64,000 bases of DNA from Streptomyces sp. B21-083 (GTDB lineage: Bacteria; Actinomycetota; Actinomycetes; Streptomycetales; Streptomycetaceae). The stretch is from assembly GCF_036898825.1 (NCBI RefSeq), contig NZ_JARUND010000001.1, positions 1,736,001 through 1,800,000 on the forward strand, read 5' to 3'. Shown here piece after piece: positions 17,548 to 26,337 of this stretch. The notes below the pieces were generated by a model. That model was given only the letters and a program-made list of their open reading frames with translations. It was not told the origin of the DNA and ran no database searches. Positions within the stretch are counted from its first letter, which is position 1. Each line of letters opens with the position of its first letter. Both the position numbers and the translations under genes were made by a program.

Positions 17548-18890
17548 TGCCTTCGCGTCTCACGGACGCCCCTATGACTGGGGGGCGATGGATACCGTCC
17601 TGACCAGGTTGAAGACCTCTCGGGCGGCATATCGCTTGAGGCATCGGATGATCTCACGGCGAGTCTTGCCCTCCTGGGTGCGGCGTTCGTAGTACGCCTG
17701 GGTGCGCGGGTCGTGGCGCAGCCGAGTGAACACGATGCGGTGCAGGGCGGCGTTCGCCTGGCGGTCGCCGCCGTAGTTAAGTCGGCGCGTGCTCCGCCGA
17801 CCCGAGGGGTACTCGACGGGGCTGACTCCGCAAAGGGCGGCAAAGGATGCCTCGGTGTTCAGCCGCTCGGGGTTGTCTCCCATGGTGATCAGGAGAGTGA
17901 CGGCGCTGTCCGGACCGATGCCCACCGGTACGAGTAGCTGTGGGGCGTGGTGTTCGACGAGCCGGGTCAGGCGCCGGTTCAGCTCATCGATCTGACCGGT
18001 GAGCTGCTCGATGCGCTCGGCGAGCATGCTCAGGGTCATATGGGTGGCCTCGGCCACAGCATCCTCGTCGCCCCCGGCGTCACGCTGGCCGAGGCGCGCG
18101 CACGTGCGGAACAACTCGGCATTGCCCAGACCGGACAACCGCTCCCGCAAGGCGGGATCGGCTACGACCAGGACGGCCTTGAGCTGATTGATCGCCTGGG
18201 TACGGGCCTTGACCGCGGAGTCCTTGGCGAGTTTGAACATCCGGGCGCTCTGCACCGGACCGTCGCCGGTTTTGGCCCGCGCCCGGGCGCGACCGCTGAG
18301 CACGGCTCGCGCGGCGGCCTGAGCGTCGAGCGGGTCCGACTTCCCGAGCAGTCGGCGGGCTGAGCGGTCGGGCCGGTTCACTTCGAAGACCTGAATCTGT
18401 TGGGCCATCAGGTGGCGGGACAGGCCCGCGCCGAAAGTGCCGGTGCCCTCCACACCGGCCCGGCGCACCGTACCCCGCTTGCGGGCCCACACGAGCAACT
18501 GTCGGTAGCCTGCCGCCGTCGCGGGAAAGGATTCCGTTCCCAGGATCTTCCCGAGCGGGGAGAGCACGGCGGCAACGTGAACCTCGCCGTGCGTGTCCAC
18601 GCCCAGGACGACCTCGCGCCGAACGGGCGGATCCGTGCTGGAGGAGGTGCTGTGCTGTCTGGTTGTCATAGTGGTTCGCCTCCCGCGTGGTGACGTACTG
18701 GGTGGCTGGCACCGGGCTGCTCGGGCGGTCTGAACCGTGATGGCGCCTGAACTTCGGCAAGGCCCCTATTGGGACACGCCCTGTGGCTCGGTGACAGCAG
18801 ACACCATCCCGCGACGACAGTCGACAAGCCTGTGACTGGACACTTCGGTCATAGATCTCATGAGTCAGACCCCCGCCCGGGACAGCACCA
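17548..18890 (-). mobile_element. IS110-family element (boundaries approximate)
   Basis: The element holds the transposase at 17572-18669. One end is probably near 17548-17580, where 'TCACGGACGCCCCTAT' occurs; closely similar sequence is at 36047-36058 and about 38017-38030. The other end lies somewhere in 18670-18900, the 220-bp non-coding stretch upstream of the gene, where a bridge RNA is expected from family knowledge. I could not define the core dinucleotide or exact ends. Confidence 0.5.
17572..18669 (-). CDS. IS110-family transposase, intact
   Basis: 365 residues. The N-terminal DEDD domain has 'EVVLGVDTHGEVHVAA' (D25), 'AGVEGTGTFG' and 'LLGKSDPLDAQAAARAVL'; the C-terminal Transposase_20 domain has 'TEASFAALCGVSPVEYPSG', 'RRLNYGGDRQANAALHR' and 'RREIIRCLKRYAAREVFNL'. 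The length is usual for the family and no frameshift is seen. GGGAGG lies about 9 nt before the ATG. IS110 enzymes recombine DNA guided by a bridge RNA from the non-coding end of the element, which in the IS110 group is upstream of the gene, here about 18670-18890. Parts of related copies are found at about 38 kb. Confidence 0.93.
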   Translation of the reverse strand: MTTRQHSTSSSTDPPVRREVVLGVDTHGEVHVAAVLSPLGKILGTESFPATAAGYRQLLVWARKRGTVRRAGVEGTGTFGAGLSRHLMAQQIQVFEVNRPDRSARRLLGKSDPLDAQAAARAVLSGRARARAKTGDGPVQSARMFKLAKDSAVKARTQAINQLKAVLVVADPALRERLSGLGNAELFRTCARLGQRDAGGDEDAVAEATHMTLSMLAERIEQLTGQIDELNRRLTRLVEHHAPQLLVPVGIGPDSAVTLLITMGDNPERLNTEASFAALCGVSPVEYPSGRRSTRRLNYGGDRQANAALHRIVFTRLRHDPRTQAYYERRTQEGKTRREIIRCLKRYAAREVFNLVRTVSIAPQS

Positions 18891-18953
18891 CTCAACAGTT
18901 GTCGGCGTACGGCCTTAGCTCCCCAGTTGCGTACAGACGAACGTCCCCAGGTG

Positions 18954-19505
18954 TCAGGCCACTTCGGTCTCTCGCTCGAGGGCCTTGAGGCGGTTCTTCA
19001 GCCGGTAGCTGTTGCCGTTGATGGGGACTACTTCGCAGTGGTGGAGGAGGCGGTCGAGGATCGCGGTGGCGAGGACTTCGTCGCCGAAGACCTGGCCCCA
19101 TTCGCTGAAGGTCTTGTTCGAGGTGAGGATGATCGAGCCCCTCTCGTAGCGTTTCGAGATCACCTGGAAGACCAGGTTCGCCTCGGCTCGCTCCAGGGGC
19201 TGGTAGCCGACTTCATCGACCACCAGGACACTCGGCCGCAGGTAGGAGCCGAGTTTCCTGGTCAACCTGCCGGCGGCCTCGGCGGTCCTGAGGTTGCGGA
19301 CCATGTCGTCGAGGCTGGTGAAGTAGATCGAGTAGCCGGCCCGGCAGGCCGCGACCGCCAGCGCGACGGCGATGTGGGTCTTGCCGACTCCCGGCGGCCC
19401 GAGCAGGGCCACGTTCGCCTTCGCCTCGACGAACGACAGAGTCGCGAGGTCCTTGATCTTGCGCGGGTCGAGTTCGGGCTGGAAGGAGAAGTCGTATTCC
19501 TCGAC
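18954..19505 (-). pseudogene. istB: IS21-family istB helper ATPase, 5'-truncated
   Basis: The minus frame from about 19505 reads 'EEYDFSFQPELDPRKIKDLA' then 'ANVALLGPPGVGKTHIAVAL' (Walker A), 'SVLVVDEVGYQPLERAEA' (Walker B) and 'IILTSNKTFSEWGQVFGD' (sensor 1), ending 'LKALERETEVA'. This is the IstB/DnaC-like AAA+ helper of IS21 elements. About the first 70 residues are missing: coding stops abruptly at about 19505, and no istA transposase is present. The cut end abuts the promoter region of the next plus-strand gene. Confidence 0.85.
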
Positions 19506-19660
19506 TTATCTGGGGTAGCGGTGAAGAAATCTCGCAAAGTCGCTGTTCAGGACAGTGCGGACGCGTCCGGAAGGTGGCTGGGGTTCACCCTCTGCCCAAG
19601 GAGCCTGCTCTGGAGGTAGGCCGCCGTCCTGTTGGAGTGGTGCATCCGTAGGATCGCGTC

Positions 19661-20146
19661 ATGACTGCTGATGCCCCGCTCACCCGAGAGTCGTTCCGGC
19701 GCCTCCATCCGATCAGCACGCCCCGGCCGGTGTCTCAGTTGCCGGATCGTGTCTGGACTGACGAGGACTGGGACCGGATCCGGCAGGGATATCGAGCCCG
19801 GGACATGGATGAGAAGTGGAACGTCTTCGTTGAAGGCAATGTCCTTTTCATGCACCGGAGTTGGACCGGTCACGGCGTCTATGAGGTGTCCTTTGCCCCC
19901 GTGACTGGTGGTGAGAGGAAGATCGCCTCTGCTGTGGTGGAGGCCGATGGGGAGCGCTATCGGAATATGGGCGACGAGTACGACTGTCTGATGATGGAGC
20001 TGATCATCAGCGCGATCGTCCTTGGTGAGCCCGCCGCCGAACTCCGGGCTGACCTCGTGGAGTTGACTGCCAGGGCTTCGGGAAAGAGCGATCTTCCCTC
20101 GGGTGTGGTGGAGCACAGCGCTCTGGGATTGCGCTCTGGATCGTAA
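19661..20146 (+). CDS. Hypothetical protein, 161 aa
   Basis: The ATG at 19661 opens MTADAPLTRESFRRLHPIST. The protein has Trp/Asp-rich segments ('VWTDEDWDRIRQGYRARDMD', 'EKWNVFVEGNVLFMHRSWTG'), a beta-strand series ('VYEVSFAPVTGGERKIASAV') and an acidic helix 'DEYDCLMMELIISAIVLGE'. This looks like a complete soluble alpha+beta domain and resembles small hypothetical proteins that travel with mobile elements in streptomycetes, but I cannot name the family. It stands alone between the istB remnant and the convergent DUF6262 gene, which stops 24 bp away. Confidence 0.7.
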   Translation: MTADAPLTRESFRRLHPISTPRPVSQLPDRVWTDEDWDRIRQGYRARDMDEKWNVFVEGNVLFMHRSWTGHGVYEVSFAPVTGGERKIASAVVEADGERYRNMGDEYDCLMMELIISAIVLGEPAAELRADLVELTARASGKSDLPSGVVEHSALGLRSGS

Positions 20147-20169
20147 GTTCTGCAGCCCGGAGAGTGCTG

Positions 20170-20622
20170 TTACAGCCCTGGGCCGTATGCCTGGATCACG
20201 CGTTGCAAGCGCAGGATCTCGCCGTGTGCGGCGGCCAGTCGCTGTTCGAATTCTTGGACGCGCTCGCGGTGGGTGGTGCGCTCACGACGAAGGGCTTCGG
20301 TAAGGGTATGGATGACCGTGCCGTCGTCGGCTGAGGGCGCCTGAGGGGAAGGCCGATTCTCGGTCCGTTGCTGGCCGCGCAAGGTCTCGATGCGTTTGCG
20401 CAGGTCGGTGTGGGCGTAGAGGAAGTCCAGGCTGACGCCCGCCGCGCGGGCAACGGCGCGGAAGTTGATCTCCTCGCGCTCCTTGACCAGCCTCCGGATG
20501 CCTGCCTCCGCTCGTCGGACGGCCTGCTGGTGTTTGTCCTGGGCAGCCTGCCGCAGGGCGGCGATCCGCCGGTCAGCAGGAGGCACGATTTCCGGGTCCG
20601 TTTCGTTCGGCCGCTTGCTCAT
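20170..20622 (-). CDS. DUF6262-type accessory protein of a Tn554-like recombinase
   Basis: 150 residues. N-terminal 'ADRRIAALRQAAQDKHQQAV' and 'AGIRRLVKEREEINFRAVAR', then 'AAGVSLDFLYAHTDLRKRIE', a helix-turn-helix-like segment, and a C-terminal coiled coil ('RERVQEFEQRLAAAHGEIL'). This is the layout of the small third protein (TnpC-like, DUF6262) that accompanies paired tyrosine recombinases of Tn554-type elements. Its ATG overlaps the TGA of the upstream recombinase remnant, so the original operon order is preserved. With the recombinases lost it is probably non-functional. Confidence 0.75.
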   Translation of the reverse strand: MSKRPNETDPEIVPPADRRIAALRQAAQDKHQQAVRRAEAGIRRLVKEREEINFRAVARAAGVSLDFLYAHTDLRKRIETLRGQQRTENRPSPQAPSADDGTVIHTLTEALRRERTTHRERVQEFEQRLAAAHGEILRLQRVIQAYGPGL

Positions 20623-21080
20623 GAGCGTGATGTCCCTTTGCTGTCCGAGGTGCTGGCGGCGTCCTGGTAGCCGGTGCGACCGAGCACGCCGGCGCCGCGG
20701 ACGACGGCAGTGCTGTCGGCTGGCTGAGCTTCGAGGGCTACGATCTCCAGCTGCATACTGCGGATCTCCGCGTTGCGCTGCTCCATCCAGACGTTGGTCC
20801 CGCTCATCGGCTCGCCGTACCGCTCGGTGTGCCGGGCCTGCCGGGTGGCGACCAGGGACTGGGTCTCGGCGAGCTGGCGCTGGACGTCCGGCAGGAACGT
20901 GCGGTCGGTGGCGAAGTGGTCGCAGCCGTGGCAGGCGTTTCCCTTGTCGCAGGATCTTGTGGGCGGCAGCAGGCAGTAGCCGTTGGGCAGGATGCGGTCG
21001 GTGCGGCGGTCGAGCTGCACGAGGTCGAGCATGTCGCGGCGGTCCATACCGATCTCGCGCCCGTCGCGTCCGATCTAGCC
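20619..21080 (-). pseudogene. Tn554-like tyrosine recombinase, C-terminal remnant
   Basis: The frame reads 'MDRRDMLDLVQLDRRTDRIL', then 'PNGYCLLPPTRSCDKGNACH' and 'GCDHFATDRTFLPDVQRQLA', a Cys/His cluster typical of the end of TnpB-type tyrosine recombinases with an attached zinc-binding tail. The catalytic domain is absent; coding breaks off at about 21080 just after an in-frame TAG. The stop overlaps the start of the DUF6262 gene. The neighbouring plus-strand stretch 21073-21202 ends 'HIVRGYFGGPHVRYTLE' and a stop, the tail of another gene I cannot identify. Confidence 0.7.
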
Positions 21081-21228
21081 GGGCCCGCGACCAGGCCCAA
21101 CTCGCAGCCGAGACCCGCCGGTTCTTCTGCCGACGCCAACGCCAGCCACACATCGTCCGCGGCTACTTCGGCGGCCCACACGTCCGCTACACCCTCGAAT
21201 AGAACCATTTGAGTTTCGGATCAATAGG

Positions 21229-21272
21229 CGCAGGGTAGGCCCGGAAGCGCGAGCTTCCGGGCCTACCCTGCG
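21229..21272. terminator. Strong bidirectional hairpin terminator
   Basis: Two perfectly complementary 20-nt arms (21229-21248 and 21253-21272) enclose the tetraloop GCGA. The hairpin lies 19 bp past the stop of the SUKH gene on the minus strand, the expected place for its terminator. There is no long T-run, as is common in streptomycetes. Confidence 0.85.
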
Positions 21273-21290
21273 TTGTCCCTCATTGCGACA

Positions 21291-21896
21291 CTAGGAGGCG
21301 GTCTCCGCACGCTTCCAGCGCAGCATCCCCGCGTCTGTGACGGGTCCGTACTGGACTCGGTTCCCCAGAGCGCGGATCCCGCTCCTGTGTTCCAGGGCGT
21401 CGGCCGTAGCTTCGAGGAAATCGGCCAGAGAGGGAAAGGCGAGCTGGGGAAGAGCTGCCTCCGCGAAGTACATCACCGGAGCCTGAGCAGAGTTTGCCCC
21501 CGTGTCAAGGAAATAGCCGTAGGGGGCATCTGACTTCTGGGCGAACGGGATCCACTGAGGCTGCCAGTCCGCCCCCGAGGCGAGGAGATCCCGATACACG
21601 TCCACGACCCGGCGAAGGTCAAGGAAGACGTTGTTGCCGGGTAGGAAAATCGAATCCTGATGCGGTTGATAAAAGCGTCCATCCAGCACGTCCTTGGCGG
21701 TACTGCCGTTGTTCAGCAACAGCCATGCCCGAAGCGCGGCGGGGACGAGCGCAGTCGGCATCTCCTCTTCAGCGGCATCGATAACACTCTCGTCGACTCC
21801 AGGATTCATTGCTTCGGCATGACGCGGCGTATTCTCGCCCAACCATTCGGTGATCCTTTTCCATGCACGCTGAATCCGTACTTCCTGAGACAACAC
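21291..21896 (-). CDS. SMI1/KNR4 (SUKH) family protein, likely immunity-type
   Basis: 201 residues from a GTG at 21896, selected because AGGAGGA lies 5 nt upstream. The N-terminal helix 'QRAWKRITEWLGENTPRH' is followed by 'VDESVIDAAEEEMPTALVPA', then 'LRAWLLLNNGSTAKDVLD', 'FYQPHQDSIFLPGNNVFLDL', 'WIPFAQKSDAPYGYFLDTG' and 'FPSLADFLEATADALE'. This is the order of SUKH proteins: a Leu-rich helix ending in N-G, an 'IPFA' strand and a final helix preceded by a Ser-Leu. SUKH proteins often neutralise secreted nuclease toxins. No toxin is adjacent, so the partner may be elsewhere or lost. A strong hairpin terminates the gene. Confidence 0.8.
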   Translation of the reverse strand: MLSQEVRIQRAWKRITEWLGENTPRHAEAMNPGVDESVIDAAEEEMPTALVPAALRAWLLLNNGSTAKDVLDGRFYQPHQDSIFLPGNNVFLDLRRVVDVYRDLLASGADWQPQWIPFAQKSDAPYGYFLDTGANSAQAPVMYFAEAALPQLAFPSLADFLEATADALEHRSGIRALGNRVQYGPVTDAGMLRWKRAETAS

Positions 21897-22078
21897 GAAC
21901 TTCCTCCTGTCGCGGCCAATGACAGCACAAGCATGTCCTACGGGGAGCGGGCGCGTGCTTCTTGCCAGAGGCACCGCCTTCGTGACCATTGTGCACACGT
22001 CGACGTGGCAACCCGGCAGCGAGGTCATTCTCGGACTCTCGCCCTTGGAAAATGGAGCCATCCGTCACCGGAAAGATG

Positions 22079-22385
22079 TCACAAGAAACGGAGGCGAGAG
22101 AATACGCAGGTCAGGCGGGGTTTTCTCGTCTCGGAAGTGGGCTGACAACGGCTAACGAGCTCGTGCTTGGTTGGTGGTGGGGCGTCGAGGACTTTCGTGG
22201 TGCGCGGGGTTCGCATCTGCTGAGCCGATTTCAGGTCCGCGGTCTGCCGATGAGACAGCAGACCGGCGATGGCTTGCACCGTGTCGCTCATATGCTCACG
22301 GCGGCCGAGGTGGCGGGCCAGCGCCTGCCAGTTCTTGAGATGTGCGATGCCATGCTCGACCCGGATGCGATGTGAGGAAGGCTCT
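22079..22385 (-). pseudogene. DDE_Tnp_4 (IS5-group) transposase, C-terminal remnant
   Basis: The minus frame reads 'RIRVEHGIAHLKNWQALARH', 'LGRREHMSDTVQAIAGLLSH' and ends 'RQTADLKSAQQ'. 'RVEHGIAHLKNWRALARH' is the hallmark C-terminal motif of these transposases. Only about 100 codons remain, beginning at about 22385. The tail to 22079 is read-through into unrelated sequence. Confidence 0.7.
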
Positions 22386-22717
22386 TTCGCTGGCGCGGTG
22401 CGGCCGGCTGCCAGTGCGGCGGGGCGGGACCGCCTCTCAACACATCAACTCTCTTGTACAGGTGTGCAGTCGGACCTCGACGCTGGCTTCGCACAGCAGC
22501 GCCGCGCTCTCCTGCGCAGACTGTCCGGCGCGCACCACGACGACATCCGTCCCCGGAGAACCGCACGTTGACGCACGACCGGTCGGCGGAGTTGCTGACG
22601 AACCTGCATAGACCGCCACAGAGCCCGCACAGACAGCCACACAGCCTGCCGCACGACGACCCCCGCCCCGCCGAAATCCGCGGGCGCCACCCCCGCCCGC
22701 CAGGCAGAATCGCCCGC
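22386..22717. other. Upstream region of the HEAT-like protein, no gene seen
   Basis: 330 bp between the transposase remnant and the ATG at 22718. Frames through it lack ribosome sites and plausible composition. The promoter of the long plus-strand gene should lie here, but no clear motif was found. Confidence 0.4.
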
Positions 22718-25700
22718 ATGTCCCAGCGTGCCGAACACCTGCTCACAGCCGTCGACCGGCTCTCCTACCCCCACCGCATGCGTGAGTTGGCCTCCGCTGC
22801 CCGGCGCGCCGCGGCAACGGGGGCGGCCGACGAGCTTGTGACCGGGCTCGCCGCCCACGGCGTCCACGGACGGCGGCTCGCCGCCACCGCGGCGGACATG
22901 GGGCGCCACGACGCGTATCTGGAGGGCTGCCTCGCGGACCCCGACCGCCTCGTCCGCGCCCCCGCGATCAGGGCACTGCGGCAGGGGCGGCTCACGGACG
23001 CCACCGTGATCGAGGCCATCGAGGACGCACCCGCCGCCGTGCGGCAGCAGCTCGTGCACGCCATCGCCGTGGCGGGCCGTACGGGCCTCGCCGAGGCGCT
23101 GGTCGAGCCGACGTACCGGCGATGGGGCGCCGAAGCCGCCGCGGAACTGCTCGCCGCCTGCACGGCGGAGACCGCCGCCCGGTTGCTGCCCCGCCTGTTT
23201 CGCGGACTGAGCTCCTACCGGCTGCTCGCCGCCCGCCATCCCGCTCTGCTGCTCGCCGAGATGGAGCGGCAGCTCGACACCCTCCCAGCCGTCGTACGGG
23301 ACGGCTGGCTGGCTTCCCGCGCGGACGCGCTCGCGCTCCTCGCCGAACGGGATCCGCTCGGCGTGCTGGCTGTGCTCGAGCGTTACGAGACGCTGCCGAT
23401 GCCCGTGGACCGCAAGCTGCACCTCCTGGTCGAGGCGGATCCCGGCCGCACGATACGGCTGCTGCTACGCCCGAAGCTGAGGTCCCGGCTGAACAGCGGC
23501 CACCTCGAACCCGCCGTGCTGCGCCGCCTCGTCCGCCACGCCCCGGCGGAACTCACCGACCTCGCCTGCGCCTGGAACAACAACGCACCCGCTCTCGCCC
23601 AGCTGCTGGCCTGCCTGCCACCCTCCCGCCGCGGCGCCCTGTTCGACGCGGCGATGGAGAGCAAGGACCTCACCCACGCGGACCTCAGCCCCGCTCTCCT
23701 CGACGTACTGCCGTACGAGCGGCGCACTGCCGAGGCTCGGCGGATGGCGACGCTGGCCCGCGGCAGGGGCGCGCCCTGGGCGCGGATACTGACGGCAGCC
23801 GCCTATCTGCCGCCGGACGAGGTCCGTGACGACCTTCTCACCGCCGTCCGCCGCTCCGCCGCGGACGACCGCGCCACGGCGTACCCACTGCTCGTCCGCA
23901 ACGCAGCACGCTCCCGCGACCCACAGGAAGTGAGCCGGTTGCTACGTGCGCTGCTGCGGCTGCGCAACGAACAGGACCCGGTCCGCAGCGCCGCCCTCTC
24001 CGCACTGGCAGAGGTGCCCCCTTCAATGTTCGCGGAGGACGCCGCCGAGGACCTCGGACGAATCTCCATCGACGCCGTCGAAGCCCGCGACTCCTCCTGG
24101 AGCACCCGTCACGCGCTCAGCACGCTCGCCCTGTCCGTGCTGCGCGAGCACGCCGTCACGGGCGGCACGCGGCTCATCGGCTGGGCCCTCGACACCCTCA
24201 CCCGGCTGTCCGGCCACACCGGCGGCGCGAACGTCGGCCGCCTCGACATCGTGCTGCGGCGCGGCCAGGAGTACGAGGTGCTGGCGGCGCTACGGCCGTG
24301 GCTGGAGGCCGCCACCGACAAGGCCGACTACTCGCTCGTCTTCGCACTCGTACGGGCACTCGGGCGGCGCGCGTGGGGGATGGCCGAACTCCAGGAGTAC
24401 CTGTGGCAGGCCGTCCAGTTCGGAGACGACGCGTCCGTCCGCACTGCCGTCGACCTCTGGCTGGAGCAGCCGAAGGGGCGTGACGAGCGAGTGGAGCGGA
24501 TCGTGCGGCTGGAGCCGTCCGCCGCCGTCCTGCCGTCCGTTCTGAGAGTCCTGACGGGGCGACGTACGGACCTGCTCGACCCGCTGCTGGCCGACACCCC
24601 ACCGTACGGCCGCTTCTTGACCGCCCGCAGCCACTGGACGCCACGCACCTACCGGGCGCACCGCTGGGTGCCGCGCCAGCAGCGGGCGGCGGCGGAGCTG
24701 CTCGCGCGCACAGCGGGCGACGCGGGGCAGCCGGTGCATGTGCGCGTCCAAGCCCTCGCAGCGGCGGCAGTGATCCCGGAGGCGGGCCTGGAAGTCGTCC
24801 GCCGCTACACGGGATCGTCGAACGTCCCGCTGGCGGAGGCGGCCCTCGGCGCACTGCCGTGGACCGACCGTCCCGACGAGCTGCTGCCGCTGCTGCTGGA
24901 GCACGCGGGCGGCGACCGCGCCCGGGTCGCGGTCTACGCGGCGACGCGGGCCGCGCAGTACGTCGCGCCGTCGCGGCTCGCCGCGGAGCTCCGCAGGCTG
25001 CTCACGCCGAAGGACCCGCGGATGGTGAAGGTCACCAGCCGCAAGGAGGCGGTGCGCCTCGCGGCGACGATGCTGCCCCCGGCGCAGGCGGCGCCGCTGC
25101 TGCGGGAAGCGTTCGAGCTGCCCGGGCAGCACCACGACGTGCAGTCGGTGTGCGTCGCGTTCGCCCAGGGCATGCTGGCGGAGCCGGCCAGCTGGCCCAT
25201 GCTGGAGTCGGCCGCGCAGGGACGCACGGAGCTCCGCCAGGAGCTGGCACGGGCGGCCGTGGCCGAGGTGGACGAGGAGCATCGGGCCCAATACGCAGGG
25301 CTGCTGCATCACGCCTGCGAGCCGCTCGAACCGGAAACGGCTGCGGCGCTGTTCCCGATACTGGCGGAATGGGCACCGTGGCATCCGGAGATCGCCGAGA
25401 TGCTGGTGGCCGCCACCACGGACCTTGCCGATCGGGCGGTGTGGGCGATGGCCGGGCAGGAGCTGGTGGAGCTCGCGGCGGACGACGACGGCCCGTACCT
25501 TCGGGCCCTGCGGGCGATGCTGGAAGCCACAGGAGACCCGGACCAGTCCGACGCCGAGCCCGAACGCGACCAGCCGGCCCAGCAGCGGGCCACGGGCCTG
25601 CTGCACCACCTCCTGCTTCACCATCGCTACCGGGGCGGGGGCCGGCCGACGGCGGACGTGCTGCTGCGCGCCGCCGACACCGCCGCCGGGCACGAGAATT

Positions 25701-26110
25701 TCGCGCGCTCCGTCGCCGAACTCCGGCTGTACGCCCTCGAACTGAACAAGGACGCCACCGAGTTGTCGTCGGGCCTGCGCCGACTGGCTGCCGACTGCCA
25801 AGGACGTCCGCTGCTCGCCCGGGACATCGCCGAAGGGCTCAGCTCGCGGCTCAGCGCGATCAGCGGCCCCGCGCCAGACGCGTGGTTGGAGACCGCCCGC
25901 ACGCTGGGTGCGGAACCGGGCCTGGTCCAGGGCCTGTTCGCCATCAGGCTCACCGTCTCCGGCGGCAGCCGCTCTCGGTGGACGGAGCCGTGGCGCGGCC
26001 AGCTCCGCACCCTGCGCCGGCACGCACACCCCGACGTCCGCGCGTCGGCACGCGAGACGGTCACGGCACGGGAGGCGCCGCCGTCGGTCCCAGGGACGAT
26101 CCAGTGGTGA
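22718..26110 (+). CDS. Large HEAT-like repeat protein, 1130 aa
   Basis: The ATG at 22718 opens MSQRAEHLLTAVDRLSYPHR; the frame is open further upstream but without sense. Nearly the whole sequence is paired amphipathic helices of 30-40 residues with HEAT-like signatures ('DRLVRAPAIRALRQGRLTDA', 'DPVRSAALSALAEVPPSMFA', 'HVRVQALAAAAVIPEAGLEV', 'HPDVRASARETVTAREAPPS'). There is no signal peptide or TM segment, so it is a cytoplasmic solenoid scaffold. Similar very long HEAT-repeat proteins of unknown role occur singly in streptomycetes. It has no operon partner here. A binding role for protein or nucleic acid is the usual expectation but nothing in the sequence specifies it. Confidence 0.85.
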   Translation: MSQRAEHLLTAVDRLSYPHRMRELASAARRAAATGAADELVTGLAAHGVHGRRLAATAADMGRHDAYLEGCLADPDRLVRAPAIRALRQGRLTDATVIEAIEDAPAAVRQQLVHAIAVAGRTGLAEALVEPTYRRWGAEAAAELLAACTAETAARLLPRLFRGLSSYRLLAARHPALLLAEMERQLDTLPAVVRDGWLASRADALALLAERDPLGVLAVLERYETLPMPVDRKLHLLVEADPGRTIRLLLRPKLRSRLNSGHLEPAVLRRLVRHAPAELTDLACAWNNNAPALAQLLACLPPSRRGALFDAAMESKDLTHADLSPALLDVLPYERRTAEARRMATLARGRGAPWARILTAAAYLPPDEVRDDLLTAVRRSAADDRATAYPLLVRNAARSRDPQEVSRLLRALLRLRNEQDPVRSAALSALAEVPPSMFAEDAAEDLGRISIDAVEARDSSWSTRHALSTLALSVLREHAVTGGTRLIGWALDTLTRLSGHTGGANVGRLDIVLRRGQEYEVLAALRPWLEAATDKADYSLVFALVRALGRRAWGMAELQEYLWQAVQFGDDASVRTAVDLWLEQPKGRDERVERIVRLEPSAAVLPSVLRVLTGRRTDLLDPLLADTPPYGRFLTARSHWTPRTYRAHRWVPRQQRAAAELLARTAGDAGQPVHVRVQALAAAAVIPEAGLEVVRRYTGSSNVPLAEAALGALPWTDRPDELLPLLLEHAGGDRARVAVYAATRAAQYVAPSRLAAELRRLLTPKDPRMVKVTSRKEAVRLAATMLPPAQAAPLLREAFELPGQHHDVQSVCVAFAQGMLAEPASWPMLESAAQGRTELRQELARAAVAEVDEEHRAQYAGLLHHACEPLEPETAAALFPILAEWAPWHPEIAEMLVAATTDLADRAVWAMAGQELVELAADDDGPYLRALRAMLEATGDPDQSDAEPERDQPAQQRATGLLHHLLLHHRYRGGGRPTADVLLRAADTAAGHENFARSVAELRLYALELNKDATELSSGLRRLAADCQGRPLLARDIAEGLSSRLSAISGPAPDAWLETARTLGAEPGLVQGLFAIRLTVSGGSRSRWTEPWRGQLRTLRRHAHPDVRASARETVTAREAPPSVPGTIQW

Positions 26111-26337
26111 CCGGGGCCCGCGCGGTGGCGCCGGGCCGGTGGCCGCCAGGCCCTGATCGCCCCTGCTGCAGGCGGTCGAGGGCGGCCAGCAGTGGCACCG
26201 CACGGTGGATGCCCGGGTCGGCTTCGCGCAGGCCGCCGCCTCCAAGACGACGTGCCGGGACACGACGATCCGCCGTCCGACCATGAACGGCAACATCGCA
26301 CGGCATACCCGCTCGTTACAGAGGAGCCACACCCGAC

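Noticed and set aside
26111..26337. Frames on both strands suggesting a short gene before the zinc-motif protein
   Set aside because: No ribosome site, no recognisable motif, and both strands are equally open.
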